Made by a program: the position numbers and the translations under genes. This document shows, in pieces, positions 8,373-16,246 of a stretch of 64,000 nucleotides of DNA (its first letter is position 1; each line of letters starts with the position of its first letter). The DNA comes from Streptomyces sp. NBC_00878. GTDB lineage: Bacteria; Actinomycetota; Actinomycetes; Streptomycetales; Streptomycetaceae. The notes under the pieces were generated by a model. It searched no databases and was not told where the DNA came from. It worked only from the letters and a program-made list of their open reading frames with translations. The DNA lies in assembly GCF_026341515.1 (NCBI RefSeq), contig NZ_JAPEOK010000001.1, positions 5,704,001 to 5,768,000 of the forward strand, given 5' to 3'.

Positions 8373-9797
8373 TCACGGCGAGGCGGGGCTTTTCACCTGG
8401 GAGGTGTCGGTAGCCGGATCCGTCGCTCGGTGCCGGCCTTTGGGGCTGAGGTCTTCGAGGGTGCGTCCCTTGGTGGCAAGTCCCAAGGACAGCACGGTCA
8501 GCACGCCCACCAGAAGGACGGCCGAGGTGACGCCGAAGACGGCGTTCAGGCCGCCCTGGGCCGCCGCGGCCGTGAAGGCGAAGGGAGCGATGATGCCGCC
8601 GATACGGCCGAAGGCCGAGGCCGTGCCCTGCCCGGTGGTGCGGATCTCGGTCGGGTAGGTCTCCGGCGTGTAGGTGTACAGCAGGGCGTAGACGCCGTTC
8701 ATGAACAGCGAGAGTGCGGCGCCGAAGCCGACGATGGCGCCCTCGGAGTGGGACAGTGCCATGCCGAGTGCGGAGAGTGTGGCGCCGGAGAGATACAGGG
8801 CGATGGACCGCTTGCGGTCCAGGTACTCCGAGAGGAAGGCGGCGCTGAAATAGCCGGGGATCTGGGCCAGGTAGATGTACAGCACGAAGCTGAAGGACTT
8901 CACGACGGTCATGCCGCTGTCGGCCAGGAGCTTGGGCATCATCGTGAAGAAGCCGTAGTAGGCGAAGGTCAGGCAGAACCACATCACCCAGGCCACGAAG
9001 GTCCGTTTGGCGAAGGGGCCGCTCCACAGTACGGCGAGCTTCTTGCCCATCGAGGCGTGAGCGAGGTGGCTGGTCGCCGACGGGGCGTCCGGCTCGGCGG
9101 GGACGGGCGGCAGGGCCGTGCCGGTCTCCTTGCGCACCGACTCCTCCAGCGCGGCGACGACCTGCTCCGCCTCCTCCACACGCCCCTTGGACAGCAGGTA
9201 GCGCGGGGATTCGGGCATGGAACGCCGCCACCAGATCACGGCGAAAATGGGCAGCGTCAGGATGATCTGGGCGTACCGCCATCCGTCGTCGAACGGCGAG
9301 ATCACGTACCGGCCGATGAGCGCGGACAGGACGTAGCCGAAGGAGAAGAACCCGGCGACGGCGCCGATGAACCGGCCCCGGTAGCGCCCGGGCACGAATT
9401 CGGACAGGTAGGGAGCGATGATGGCGCTCTCCGCACCGATGCCTGCCCCGGCCAGGACTCGGAAGGCGAACAGCACCCAGTAGTTGGGGGCGAACGCGGC
9501 GACCAGCGTCATGCTCGTGTACACGACGAGCGAGCCGAGCATCACCTTCTTCCGGCCCAGCTTGTCGCCCAGCGTTCCGGCGGTCAGAGCCCCGAACAGG
9601 AACCCGATGAGCAGCGCGCTGGCCAGCAGGGAGATCTGGCCGGCGCTCAGTGACCACTGCTGGGCGACCACCGGCAGGATGAAGGCGATGATCGCCGCGT
9701 CGGCTCCGTCGAAGGTGTAGCCGAGACCGCCGATGATCAGGAGTTTGCGATGGGTACGGCTCAGCGGCAGACGCTCAAGCCGTGCGATGTGGTTCAT
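8373..9797 (-). CDS. MFS transporter, sugar/metabolite:proton symporter type
   Basis: A 474-residue, twelve-helix carrier. TM1 carries GLGYTFDGADAAIIAF, the loop 2-3 signature is GTLGDKLGRKKVM, and the TM4-5 region has RVLAGAGIGAES and PGRYRGRF. MPESPRYLL after TM6 is the signature of the sugar-porter/NiaP/SV2-like branch, and the second-half loop reads FLSEYLDRKRS. It should import an organic substrate with protons. The start at ATG 9797 has GAGGAC six bases upstream and lies in the stop codon of the preceding ATPase frame (ATGA). Operon partners suggest its substrate is what the amidohydrolase acts on. Longer upstream in-frame sequence is low-complexity and rejected. Confidence 0.85.
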   Translation of the reverse strand: MNHIARLERLPLSRTHRKLLIIGGLGYTFDGADAAIIAFILPVVAQQWSLSAGQISLLASALLIGFLFGALTAGTLGDKLGRKKVMLGSLVVYTSMTLVAAFAPNYWVLFAFRVLAGAGIGAESAIIAPYLSEFVPGRYRGRFIGAVAGFFSFGYVLSALIGRYVISPFDDGWRYAQIILTLPIFAVIWWRRSMPESPRYLLSKGRVEEAEQVVAALEESVRKETGTALPPVPAEPDAPSATSHLAHASMGKKLAVLWSGPFAKRTFVAWVMWFCLTFAYYGFFTMMPKLLADSGMTVVKSFSFVLYIYLAQIPGYFSAAFLSEYLDRKRSIALYLSGATLSALGMALSHSEGAIVGFGAALSLFMNGVYALLYTYTPETYPTEIRTTGQGTASAFGRIGGIIAPFAFTAAAAQGGLNAVFGVTSAVLLVGVLTVLSLGLATKGRTLEDLSPKGRHRATDPATDTSQVKSPASP

Positions 9798-10510
9798 GTT
9801 CGGTCCTCGAGATCGGGGGCGCTGAGGCTGTGGGGGAGCCGAGCCCGAACGAAGGGAGAGAGGAGGTGTCTGAACCGACGGCGCGGAGCGCCGCTGGTGG
9901 GAAGGACCGTAGAACCGCCGGAAGTCCTGAACCATGTGCATCGGTTCCGAGTTCTGCTGCTGCCCTTTGGGCATCTGACGAAGAACTCCCGGTCGCCTGC
10001 GCATGGCCTTCCAGCGGCGTCGGGCCAACCCGAATCCGGGACCTGTAGCCACGCGGTGCAGCGCCGGCCGAGCGCAGTGCTCACGGCCTCCCAGCGCTCG
10101 GCCAGCACGTCCACCATGAGCAGCCCGCGGCCGTGCTCGTCGTCCGGCAGGGCGGACTCCCGCGAAGCCGTGCGCATCTCACCGGAATCGCGGACGTACA
10201 GCGTGAGGCACCGGTCGGACAACGTCATCAGCACATGGAGCTCGCTGCGGCCGTGCACGACGGCATTGGCCGTGAACTCGCCCAGGATGGCCATCGCGGC
10301 ATCTCGCGTGTCGTCCGGGAGTGGCCACCGGCCGAGCGCGCAGGAGGCGAAGAAGCGTATCGGGCCGAGCCATCGGGCTTCGGCCGGGAAGGCCGCGAGG
10401 GCGGCGTCCTGATGCAGGACGCCGCCCTCGGGCAGGGAGGTGGACACGCACGCGGTCGGCCGGGAAGGGGTCGATCCCGGGGCTCGCGCGGACAGCAGTG
10501 CGGTGGTCAT
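9794..10510 (-). CDS. Small ATP-binding protein of the RsbW/HATPase type
   Basis: Residues about 30-165 form a GHKL ATPase domain of the anti-sigma kinase type: the N-box AAMAILGEFTANAVVHGRSE, a VRDSGEM G1-like box and the G2-like DDEHGRGLLMVDVLAERW. Such proteins are widespread in Streptomyces and bind or phosphorylate anti-sigma antagonists or act in unknown signalling. The ATG at 10510 overlaps the amidohydrolase stop (ATGA) and the frame closes exactly at the MFS start (another ATGA). The last 80 or so residues are Arg/Ser-rich with no domain, so the functional protein may be mostly its first two thirds. Its place inside a catabolic operon is odd. Confidence 0.7.
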   Translation of the reverse strand: MTTALLSARAPGSTPSRPTACVSTSLPEGGVLHQDAALAAFPAEARWLGPIRFFASCALGRWPLPDDTRDAAMAILGEFTANAVVHGRSELHVLMTLSDRCLTLYVRDSGEMRTASRESALPDDEHGRGLLMVDVLAERWEAVSTALGRRCTAWLQVPDSGWPDAAGRPCAGDREFFVRCPKGSSRTRNRCTWFRTSGGSTVLPTSGAPRRRFRHLLSPFVRARLPHSLSAPDLEDRT

Positions 10511-11793
10511 GACACAGCTGCTTCCGTCTCCGGCATCAGCTGCCGTATCTCCTTGGACGAGGCAGCGGACAGGCCGACCCTGTCGACCACCACCTGGCCG
10601 TCCTTGACGACGAGGTGGACGCGGCCGCTGTCCTGCAGGACCGAGATGTCGTCGAGCGGGTCCCCGTCCACGACAACCAGGTCGGCGATCTTCCCGGGCG
10701 CGAGTGTCCCGAGGCCGTCGAGACCGAGCAACTCGGCGTTGGTGCGGGTCGCAGCCACGAGGGCGTCCATCGGCCCCAGCACGGACGCCTTCAGCTGAAG
10801 CTCCAGGGCCTTGAAGGGCTGATGTGCGCCGAGGACGTCCGAGCCCGAACCGATGCGTACGCCCTTGTCCCTGAGGATGCGCAGGGCCTCGTACGCCCGC
10901 TCCAGCACATGGGCGGCCTGGGCGGCGCTGTCTGGCGTGAGCCCGTGTTCCTGGCCGTCGCGGACCAGGAGATCGAACGTGGCGATGGTCGGTACGGCGA
11001 ACGTGCCGGCGGCGGCCATCGCCTCGGCGGCCTTCTCGTCGACCAGGTTGGCATGCTCGATGCTGCGCACGCCGGCCGCGACGCAGGTCCGGATCGACTC
11101 GGGGGTGTAGCCGTGCGCCATCACATAGGTGTGCCTGGCCCGGGCCTCGTGGACTATGGCCGCGATCTCCTCGGTGGTGAACTGCGTGTGCGTCACGTGG
11201 TCCGTCGGGGAGGTGCAGCCGCCCCCAGCCATGATCTTGATCTGGTCCGCTCCCCGGCGCAGCACTTCGCGAGCGCCCCACTGGCACTGCGCGACGCCGT
11301 CGACGACCACTCCCGGGTGGTACAGGCCGTCGCTGCGCCGCTGCCGGTCCTGCGCCTCGGCCGGGCGGAAGTCGCTGTGCCCGCCGGTCTGGCTCAGGGG
11401 GCCGGTCGCGAGGAACATCCGGGGACCGGGGACGAGACCGGTCTCCACCGCCTGCTTGAAGCCGTAGTCGGTGAACCCGGCGTCCCGCACTGTGGTGAAA
11501 CCGGCCGCCAGGGTTTGGCGCATGTTCTCGAAGGTCTTCGCGGCCAGCACGGGGCGGGAGACGGTATCCACCAGGTTGAGCATCTCGGTGGCCGCGAGGT
11601 GCGTGTGGGCGTCTATCAGCCCCGGCAGGACGGTGCGGCCACCGACATCGATGACCTGGTTACGGCCGGTGTCGACCGGGGACCGGCCCATTCCCGTGAT
11701 GCGTCGGCCCTCGACACGAATCCACCCTGCCTGGACGGGATCCGTACCGCTTCCGTCGATGGTCCGGGCATTGACCAGGTAAAGGGTGTCCAC
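10507..11793 (-). CDS. Amidohydrolase-superfamily metal-dependent hydrolase (imidazolonepropionase/prolidase-like)
   Basis: A 428-residue cytosolic hydrolase. Metal ligands are visible in order: HxH in GLIDAHTHLAA, a Lys in DQIKIMAGGG that could be carboxylated, His in VMAHGYTPE, His in SIEHANLVD and Asp in RIGSGSDVLGAHQ. The N- and C-terminal beta-sandwich segments flank the barrel (LYLVNARTIDGSG; KIADLVVVDGDPLDDIS). Family members hydrolyse amide bonds in peptidic or heterocyclic substrates, and the actual substrate is unknown. The start GTG at 11793 has AAGGAG six bases upstream. It heads a three-gene, overlap-coupled operon with the ATPase and the MFS carrier. Confidence 0.85.
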   Translation of the reverse strand: MDTLYLVNARTIDGSGTDPVQAGWIRVEGRRITGMGRSPVDTGRNQVIDVGGRTVLPGLIDAHTHLAATEMLNLVDTVSRPVLAAKTFENMRQTLAAGFTTVRDAGFTDYGFKQAVETGLVPGPRMFLATGPLSQTGGHSDFRPAEAQDRQRRSDGLYHPGVVVDGVAQCQWGAREVLRRGADQIKIMAGGGCTSPTDHVTHTQFTTEEIAAIVHEARARHTYVMAHGYTPESIRTCVAAGVRSIEHANLVDEKAAEAMAAAGTFAVPTIATFDLLVRDGQEHGLTPDSAAQAAHVLERAYEALRILRDKGVRIGSGSDVLGAHQPFKALELQLKASVLGPMDALVAATRTNAELLGLDGLGTLAPGKIADLVVVDGDPLDDISVLQDSGRVHLVVKDGQVVVDRVGLSAASSKEIRQLMPETEAAVS

Positions 11794-11920
11794 GGCGGGC
11801 TCCTTGGCGGCTGTACCAGCAGGCTGCTGTTCACGCTAGGAACCACGTACGGCAGGGACCATGGACATCCGTTGCGAAGAACGGACCCCGCCATACGGCA
11901 ATCGTTCAGAGCCGGCGCAC

Positions 11921-13096
11921 TCAGTCGGCCTTCGACTCGATCAGCCGCAGCAGCTTGATGCCCAGATGCAGGGCGAGCCGGTCCAGCCCGTCGCTCAGAT
12001 CCATTCCGCACAAGGAGGCGGCTTTCTCCAGGCGGTAGTAGACGGTGCCCCGGTGCACGTGCAGACGCGCCGCCGTGGTCTGGTTGTCACAGCCGGAGTC
12101 GAGATAGGTCTCCAGGGTGTCGATCAGGTTCGCCTGGGAGGGCTGGGCCTCCTTCAGCAGCGACACCCGCGGGTCCATCAGATCCCGCAGGAGATGGTCC
12201 GGGGTACCGATCAGGACACGCAGCGCGCCGAGCAGGTCCCACGAGCACACCGGTCCTGTCTCCGGCCAGACAGTGGCGGCCCGCGCGGCCAACTGCGCAT
12301 GTTCGTACGACAGGTGGGCGTCATGCAGATCTGACTGCGGGTCACCGATGCCGATGACGAGCTCGGGGAGATCGTGGCCACCGGCGAGCAGGTGATCGAC
12401 GATGCGTTCCGTGTGCCCGGGCTCCGCAGGGGGCGGGACCGCCGCGAGGATCACGGCTCCCTCCGCGTCGAGACAGCGCAGGGCCCCACGAGGCAGGCCG
12501 CCATGATCACGCCACAGCCAGTGCTCCAGAGCGTCCGTGCCGGACCCTCCGCCGACAGGCCGCAGGAACACGACGGCGATCGGCCAGCCGACAGGGAACC
12601 GTCCCTGCTCACCCAGGCGATCGGCGGCCTTGCCGCGCACGGCGGCGGATCCCCGTACGAGGTCACCGAGCAGGTCGGCGTCGCTGTGCCGGGCTTGCTG
12701 ATCCAGGTACAGGACCCGCCCCACCTCAGCTGCGGCTTCCATGACCGCATCCATGCGGGTTTCGTCCAGCTCCTGGTGGACGTCGAGGAGGCAGATGTAC
12801 CCGCAGGTGGTCGACGCCCAGCGGGCGGGAACCACGACCCGGCCGGCCAGCTCGCGTTCCGGATCCGCCGGAATACGCACCGGGGCGGTCGCCGTGTCGA
12901 TGCCGTACCGGCCGAACCACTCGCGTACCCACTCCGGGGTCGACCGAAGAAGCAGCGCCTGTCGACGCACCGTATCGATCTCCGCATCGTCGTGCGGACC
13001 GAAGACCAGGGAGTTCAACCGGGTGTCGGTGAGTGATGTCGGCACACCGACCTCGGCGGAGATGCCGTTGATGACGTCCTGCAGCTCCTGTAGCAC
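11921..13096 (-). CDS. PucR/CdaR-family transcriptional regulator
   Basis: The C-terminal 70 residues are the PucR helix-turn-helix: LIDTLETYLDSGCDNQTTAA, RLHVHRGTVYYRLEKA, then a GLDRLALHLGIKLLRL helix. A GAF-like or diguanylate-cyclase-like middle region (about 170-310) and an N-terminal sensor segment precede it, giving 391 residues. A TTG at 13111 opens the frame, but the GTG at 13096 has GGGAGG five bases upstream and is preferred. Members of this family activate purine, amino-acid or sugar-diacid catabolism. It ends 127 bases from the amidohydrolase start on the same strand and is the likely activator of that operon. Confidence 0.8.
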   Translation of the reverse strand: MLQELQDVINGISAEVGVPTSLTDTRLNSLVFGPHDDAEIDTVRRQALLLRSTPEWVREWFGRYGIDTATAPVRIPADPERELAGRVVVPARWASTTCGYICLLDVHQELDETRMDAVMEAAAEVGRVLYLDQQARHSDADLLGDLVRGSAAVRGKAADRLGEQGRFPVGWPIAVVFLRPVGGGSGTDALEHWLWRDHGGLPRGALRCLDAEGAVILAAVPPPAEPGHTERIVDHLLAGGHDLPELVIGIGDPQSDLHDAHLSYEHAQLAARAATVWPETGPVCSWDLLGALRVLIGTPDHLLRDLMDPRVSLLKEAQPSQANLIDTLETYLDSGCDNQTTAARLHVHRGTVYYRLEKAASLCGMDLSDGLDRLALHLGIKLLRLIESKAD

Positions 13097-13380
13097 GGCG
13101 GCCTCCCACAACGTCCCGAGAGCGAGAGAGAACGGCGTCTGCTCCTCCCACCGCTAGGAACATACTGTCAGACAGACTGACACTGCGAGGATGTCGATGT
13201 GGCGATCGGGCAAGGCGTCCGTAGCGCGTTTGGTCACTGCGACGGCCCACGCTGCCCCGGGTGATCTTGGCGTGAGTACAGGCGCGGTCCGAAGTGCTGC
13301 GTCTGAAGCGGGCGAGTCGTCGACCGGCGGGCTGCCGTCGAACGGGCTGGATGGGAGCCGCCCGGGGCAGAGAACGGTAT
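13097..13380. other. Intergenic stretch without a gene
   Basis: Upstream of the PucR gene. It holds a lower-GC patch near 13155-13185 (AACATACTGTCAGACAGACTGACA) that contains CTGTCAGACAGACTGACAG-like half repeats and may include the PucR promoter. I see no coding signal on either strand. Confidence 0.4.
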
Positions 13381-13585
13381 TCACCAGGCCATCGGCGGTG
13401 GCGCCTCCCACGCCACCCTGACGTCCAGGCCAGGGACCGGCCACACCGGCACCTGTGCGAGCACGGCCCGCAGGGCCATGTCCGAGGTGCCTCCGCCGGC
13501 CGGGGCGAAGTGGTCGTGGAAGGCAATGACCAGCCGGGGGCGCTCGTTCAACAGCACGCGCGTGTTGCGTTCGAGGCCGGCCATC
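13381..13585 (-). pseudogene. Stump of a SLOG/DUF2493-like nucleotide-binding protein
   Basis: The minus-strand frame ending at 13381 reads RVLLNERPRLVIAFHDHF, then APAGGGTSDMALRAVLAQVPVW. This resembles the C-terminal half of SLOG-family (DUF2493) proteins, where an AFHD loop is followed by a G-T-xDM segment and a short strand. Upstream of about 13585 the frame degenerates into Arg/Pro-rich sequence without family features, so only a third of a domain survives. SLOG proteins are often carried by phages and conjugative elements. Assignment is from motif memory and is tentative. Confidence 0.45.
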
Positions 13586-13759
13586 CGCCGCGGGCCTGAA
13601 GGCGCTCGTGCAGCGGCTCCTGCAGGTCCTCCAGCAGGACATCCGTAAGGGGAGGAGCTACCACATTCCGGAACTCGGTGCCGCATCGCTGCGGCTTCCC
13701 GTCCGAGGCATCCCGGACGAAACCCGGCACCTGTCATGCCCCAGCCCCACCCCTCCGGC

Positions 13760-14080
13760 GCGAACCGGCTCCCTCCAGGTGGAGCAGGCAGCGAGCAGAC
13801 AGCGCCCGTGGCGGAGGCACGCGAACGCCCACGGCGTGGACCAGTCCAAAGGCCGGCGCCCGCGTCGCTCATCGACGCAGGCTGGACAAAACCTCAGCTC
13901 CACGGGTTGATCCAACTCGACTTCACCAGAGGGATCTTCTCTTGGGACACAACTCCCGCTGCCTGTGCGGGCAACGCGGTCCCGGCACAGCGCATCCAGG
14001 TCATGGCCTGGATCTCGTCCGCCAGCAGACCCGTCGCCGCCGACACGCGTTGAGCAGTCGCGGTCGCCGCCCACTACGAA
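13760..14080 (-). pseudogene. Frameshifted fragment of a TniQ-family transposition protein
   Basis: Two minus-strand frames carry successive pieces of a TniQ N-terminal region. One reads AATGLLADEIQAMTWMR (about 14040-13980). The next, in a different frame, reads LRFCPACVDERRGRRPLDW and STPWAFACLRHGRCLLAAC, a zinc-binding CPxC...WxxPWxFACxxH pattern typical of TniQ. The frame switch and lack of a start or C-terminal half mark it as dead. TniQ accompanies Tn7-like and Tn5053-like transposition modules, so this is a mobile-element relic. No partner TniA/TniB is visible. Confidence 0.55.
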
Positions 14081-14083
14081 GAG

Positions 14084-14599
14084 TCATCCTGAGGCGGCCC
14101 CGTTGAAGTCCGCTTCCTCCGGCAGGATCTCCAGGTCGATGTCCTCGCGATCGAGGAGCGGGCCCAGCGCCAGGCCGCGCTCCGGCGGCCAGAACTCGGG
14201 CTTCGCGCCGGGAACGGGGTCGTCCCCGCCTTCCAGCCACAGCCCCTCGCCTCCGCCGGGCGTGAAGAACGACACCATGTGCGCCTGTTCGCCGGTGAGG
14301 TTCCGGAACCGGTGCCGCGTACCCCTGGGTACGAAGACGAAGTCACCGGAGTTCGCCGTGAAGGTCCGGTCGCCGTTCAGGAATTCCAGCGCACCCGAAA
14401 TGACGTAGAAGGATTCGTCAGCACTCTTGTGCACGTGCGCTATCGGCCCGCCGCCCGGAGGCACCCAGCAGACCGTGAAGCCGAGTGCGCCGTTGGTCGA
14501 GTCGGCCGTCGCCATGGTCTCGTAGACGTCCCCGGACATCCACTTGACCACGCCCTTCTCGGCGGGGACGTGCAGGACGCGCGGGCTGTAGTAACTCAT
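14084..14599 (-). CDS. Cupin-domain protein
   Basis: A 171-residue single cupin. Motif 1 is GPIAHVHKSADESFYVISG with metal-ligand histidines and a Glu, and motif 2 is FVPRGTRHRFRNLTGE with the last His. Such proteins are quercetinase-like dioxygenases, isomerases or sensors, and the reaction here is not known. The ATG at 14599 has GAGGAAAC at good spacing. It lies 33 bases behind the metallo-hydrolase gene on the same strand, so both are probably transcribed together from the promoter facing the TetR gene. Confidence 0.8.
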   Translation of the reverse strand: MSYYSPRVLHVPAEKGVVKWMSGDVYETMATADSTNGALGFTVCWVPPGGGPIAHVHKSADESFYVISGALEFLNGDRTFTANSGDFVFVPRGTRHRFRNLTGEQAHMVSFFTPGGGEGLWLEGGDDPVPGAKPEFWPPERGLALGPLLDREDIDLEILPEEADFNGAASG

Positions 14600-14632
14600 G
14601 TTGTTTCCTCGGGAGTTGGAAGTAATGAGAGG

Positions 14633-15406
14633 TCAGTGGACGCCGAACTGCCGTGCCTGCCGCGTCGCGGTGCGGACGCCTTCGGCGAAGGGCTCGCCAT
14701 GGCCGGGCAGCAGCAGGTCCGCGTCCGCCGTCAGTTCGTCGAGGCGGTCGAGGGCGGTGAGTGCGGCCCGGCTGTCGTGGGTGAAGCAGCGGCTCACGAT
14801 CGTGGGTCCGGTGTGGTCGGAGAAGCCGTCGGCGGTGACCAGGGCGTCGCCGGTGAAGAGCAGCCCGCGGTCGGGGAAGGCGTACGCGGCGCTGCCGGGT
14901 GTGTGGCCGGGCAGGACGACGGCCCGCGGGGCGCCGGGGACGTCCTTCAGCACCTGGTCGGCGCCGAAGACCCGCGCACCCCGCACCGCGGGTGCGGTGA
15001 AGGCGCCGGAGCGGGCCAGCCCGAGGGGGAGGGCGAGCGCGGAGGGCCTGCGCAGCAGATACGGGAGCATCGAACGCTCCGGCTTGGCGTGCCGCATCGC
15101 GCTGCGCGGGCCGTCGCGCAGGATGGCGGCGTCCCGCTCGTGGATCCAGAGGTCGGCGCCGGCTTCCTGGAGGGAGTGGGCCAGCCCGGTGTGGTCGGGG
15201 TGGCCATGCGTCAGGAGTACGGCACGGACATCGGCCAGGGAGCGGCCGAGGCCGGTCAGCAGCGTGCGCAGCTGCTTCAGATGGGCGGGCGTTCCCGCGT
15301 CGACCAGGACGAGACCGTCGGGGTCCTCGATCAGGTAGAAGTTGACGCCATGATCGCCGAGGCGGTGAACGCCGGGGGCGACCTGCGTGGGCGCGGGACG
15401 GGACAT
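14633..15406 (-). CDS. Metallo-beta-lactamase-fold hydrolase
   Basis: A 257-residue MBL-fold enzyme. The signature THGHPDHTG (residues about 70-78) gives the HxHxDH zinc ligands, GHTPGSAAY the third His, TGDALVTADG the bridging Asp and LLPGHGEPF the last His. General hydrolase of esters, lactones or glyoxalase II-type thioesters. The substrate is unknown. The ATG at 15406 is chosen because family sequence (APGVHRLGDHGVNFYLIE) begins just after it, and the longer in-frame extension crosses the promoter and operator region. It is divergent from the TetR gene 65 bases away. Confidence 0.85.
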   Translation of the reverse strand: MSRPAPTQVAPGVHRLGDHGVNFYLIEDPDGLVLVDAGTPAHLKQLRTLLTGLGRSLADVRAVLLTHGHPDHTGLAHSLQEAGADLWIHERDAAILRDGPRSAMRHAKPERSMLPYLLRRPSALALPLGLARSGAFTAPAVRGARVFGADQVLKDVPGAPRAVVLPGHTPGSAAYAFPDRGLLFTGDALVTADGFSDHTGPTIVSRCFTHDSRAALTALDRLDELTADADLLLPGHGEPFAEGVRTATRQARQFGVH

Positions 15407-15436
15407 ACGAGCCTCCGGCGACCGAACAGTATTCGA

Positions 15437-15450
15437 TACAGTCGACTGTA
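15437..15450. promoter_or_regulatory. Probable TetR operator
   Basis: TACAGTCGACTGTA is a 14-base perfect palindrome centred in the 65-base gap between the divergent metallo-hydrolase and TetR genes. Such a site is where a TetR dimer would repress both promoters. Surrounding sequence is locally AT-richer, consistent with promoters. Confidence 0.7.
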
Positions 15451-15471
15451 ACAGAATTGGAGGGTGTGCCG

Positions 15472-16152
15472 ATGGCAGCCGGAACGCCACGTCGGTCCTA
15501 CAACTCCGAGGGCCGGCGCGAGGCCGCGCGCCGCAACCGCGCGGCGGTGCTGGAGGCATGCCGCGAGCTGCTCTTCCGGGAGGGCTACCACGCCACGACC
15601 GTGCGTGCGGTGGCCGAGCGGGCGGGTGTCTCCGCCGAGACGGTGTACAAGTCGTTCGGCGGCAAGCCGGGCATGGTCAAGGCCCTGTGGGACATCACGC
15701 TGGCCGGGGACGACGAACCGGTTCCGATGGGGGACCGCCCCCAGGTGCGGGAGATCCTGGGGACAAGGGAGTTGGGCGCCAAGCTCCGGCTCTACGCCGC
15801 GTACGTGCGCGGCATCCATGAACGGGTCACCCCGCTGTTCGCCCTGCTGACCCAGGCCGGGCCGGACGTCGGAGAGGTCCTGGAGACCGCCGAGCGGGAA
15901 CGGCTGACCGGCGTCACCGCGTTCGTCACGCACCTCGACGAGTCCGGCGCGCTCGGCCCGGAGGCGGATCCGGCCCACCTGATGGACGCCGTCTGGGCCC
16001 TGGCCGGTCCCCAGTTGTACACGCAGCTCACTGCGGGACGGGGCTGGTCGGCCGACACGTACGAGAAGTGGCTGGCCGACATGCTGACGGCCATGCTCGT
16101 GCCCCCTCCGCCCCAGCCGCCCCAGCCGCACCAGCCGCTCCGGACGCGGTGA
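15472..16152 (+). CDS. TetR-family transcriptional regulator
   Basis: A 226-residue regulator. The N-terminal DNA-binding domain reads RRNRAAVLEACRELLFREG, then TTVRAVAERAGVSAETVYKS with the classic FGGKPGMVKAL continuation. The C-terminal half is a variable helical ligand domain with a Pro-rich end (PPPPQPPQPHQP). The ATG at 15472 has GGAGGG seven bases upstream. A TTG at 15457 and GTG at 15466 are less likely. It should repress the divergent metallo-hydrolase/cupin pair and itself through the 14-base palindrome just upstream. Ligand unknown. Confidence 0.87.
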   Translation: MAAGTPRRSYNSEGRREAARRNRAAVLEACRELLFREGYHATTVRAVAERAGVSAETVYKSFGGKPGMVKALWDITLAGDDEPVPMGDRPQVREILGTRELGAKLRLYAAYVRGIHERVTPLFALLTQAGPDVGEVLETAERERLTGVTAFVTHLDESGALGPEADPAHLMDAVWALAGPQLYTQLTAGRGWSADTYEKWLADMLTAMLVPPPPQPPQPHQPLRTR

Positions 16153-16246
16153 GCGCCCACCGCATCTGCCGCGACGACGAGATGGCAAGCGGGGCCGTTC
16201 ACTTGGCAAGAAGGGACGGGCGGATTGGAAGCATCCGCCAGGCGTA

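Noticed and set aside
13154..13642. Minus-strand frame upstream of the PucR gene
   Set aside because: Low-complexity Arg/Pro/Ala sequence without family features; only the short SLOG-like segment in another frame is recognisable.
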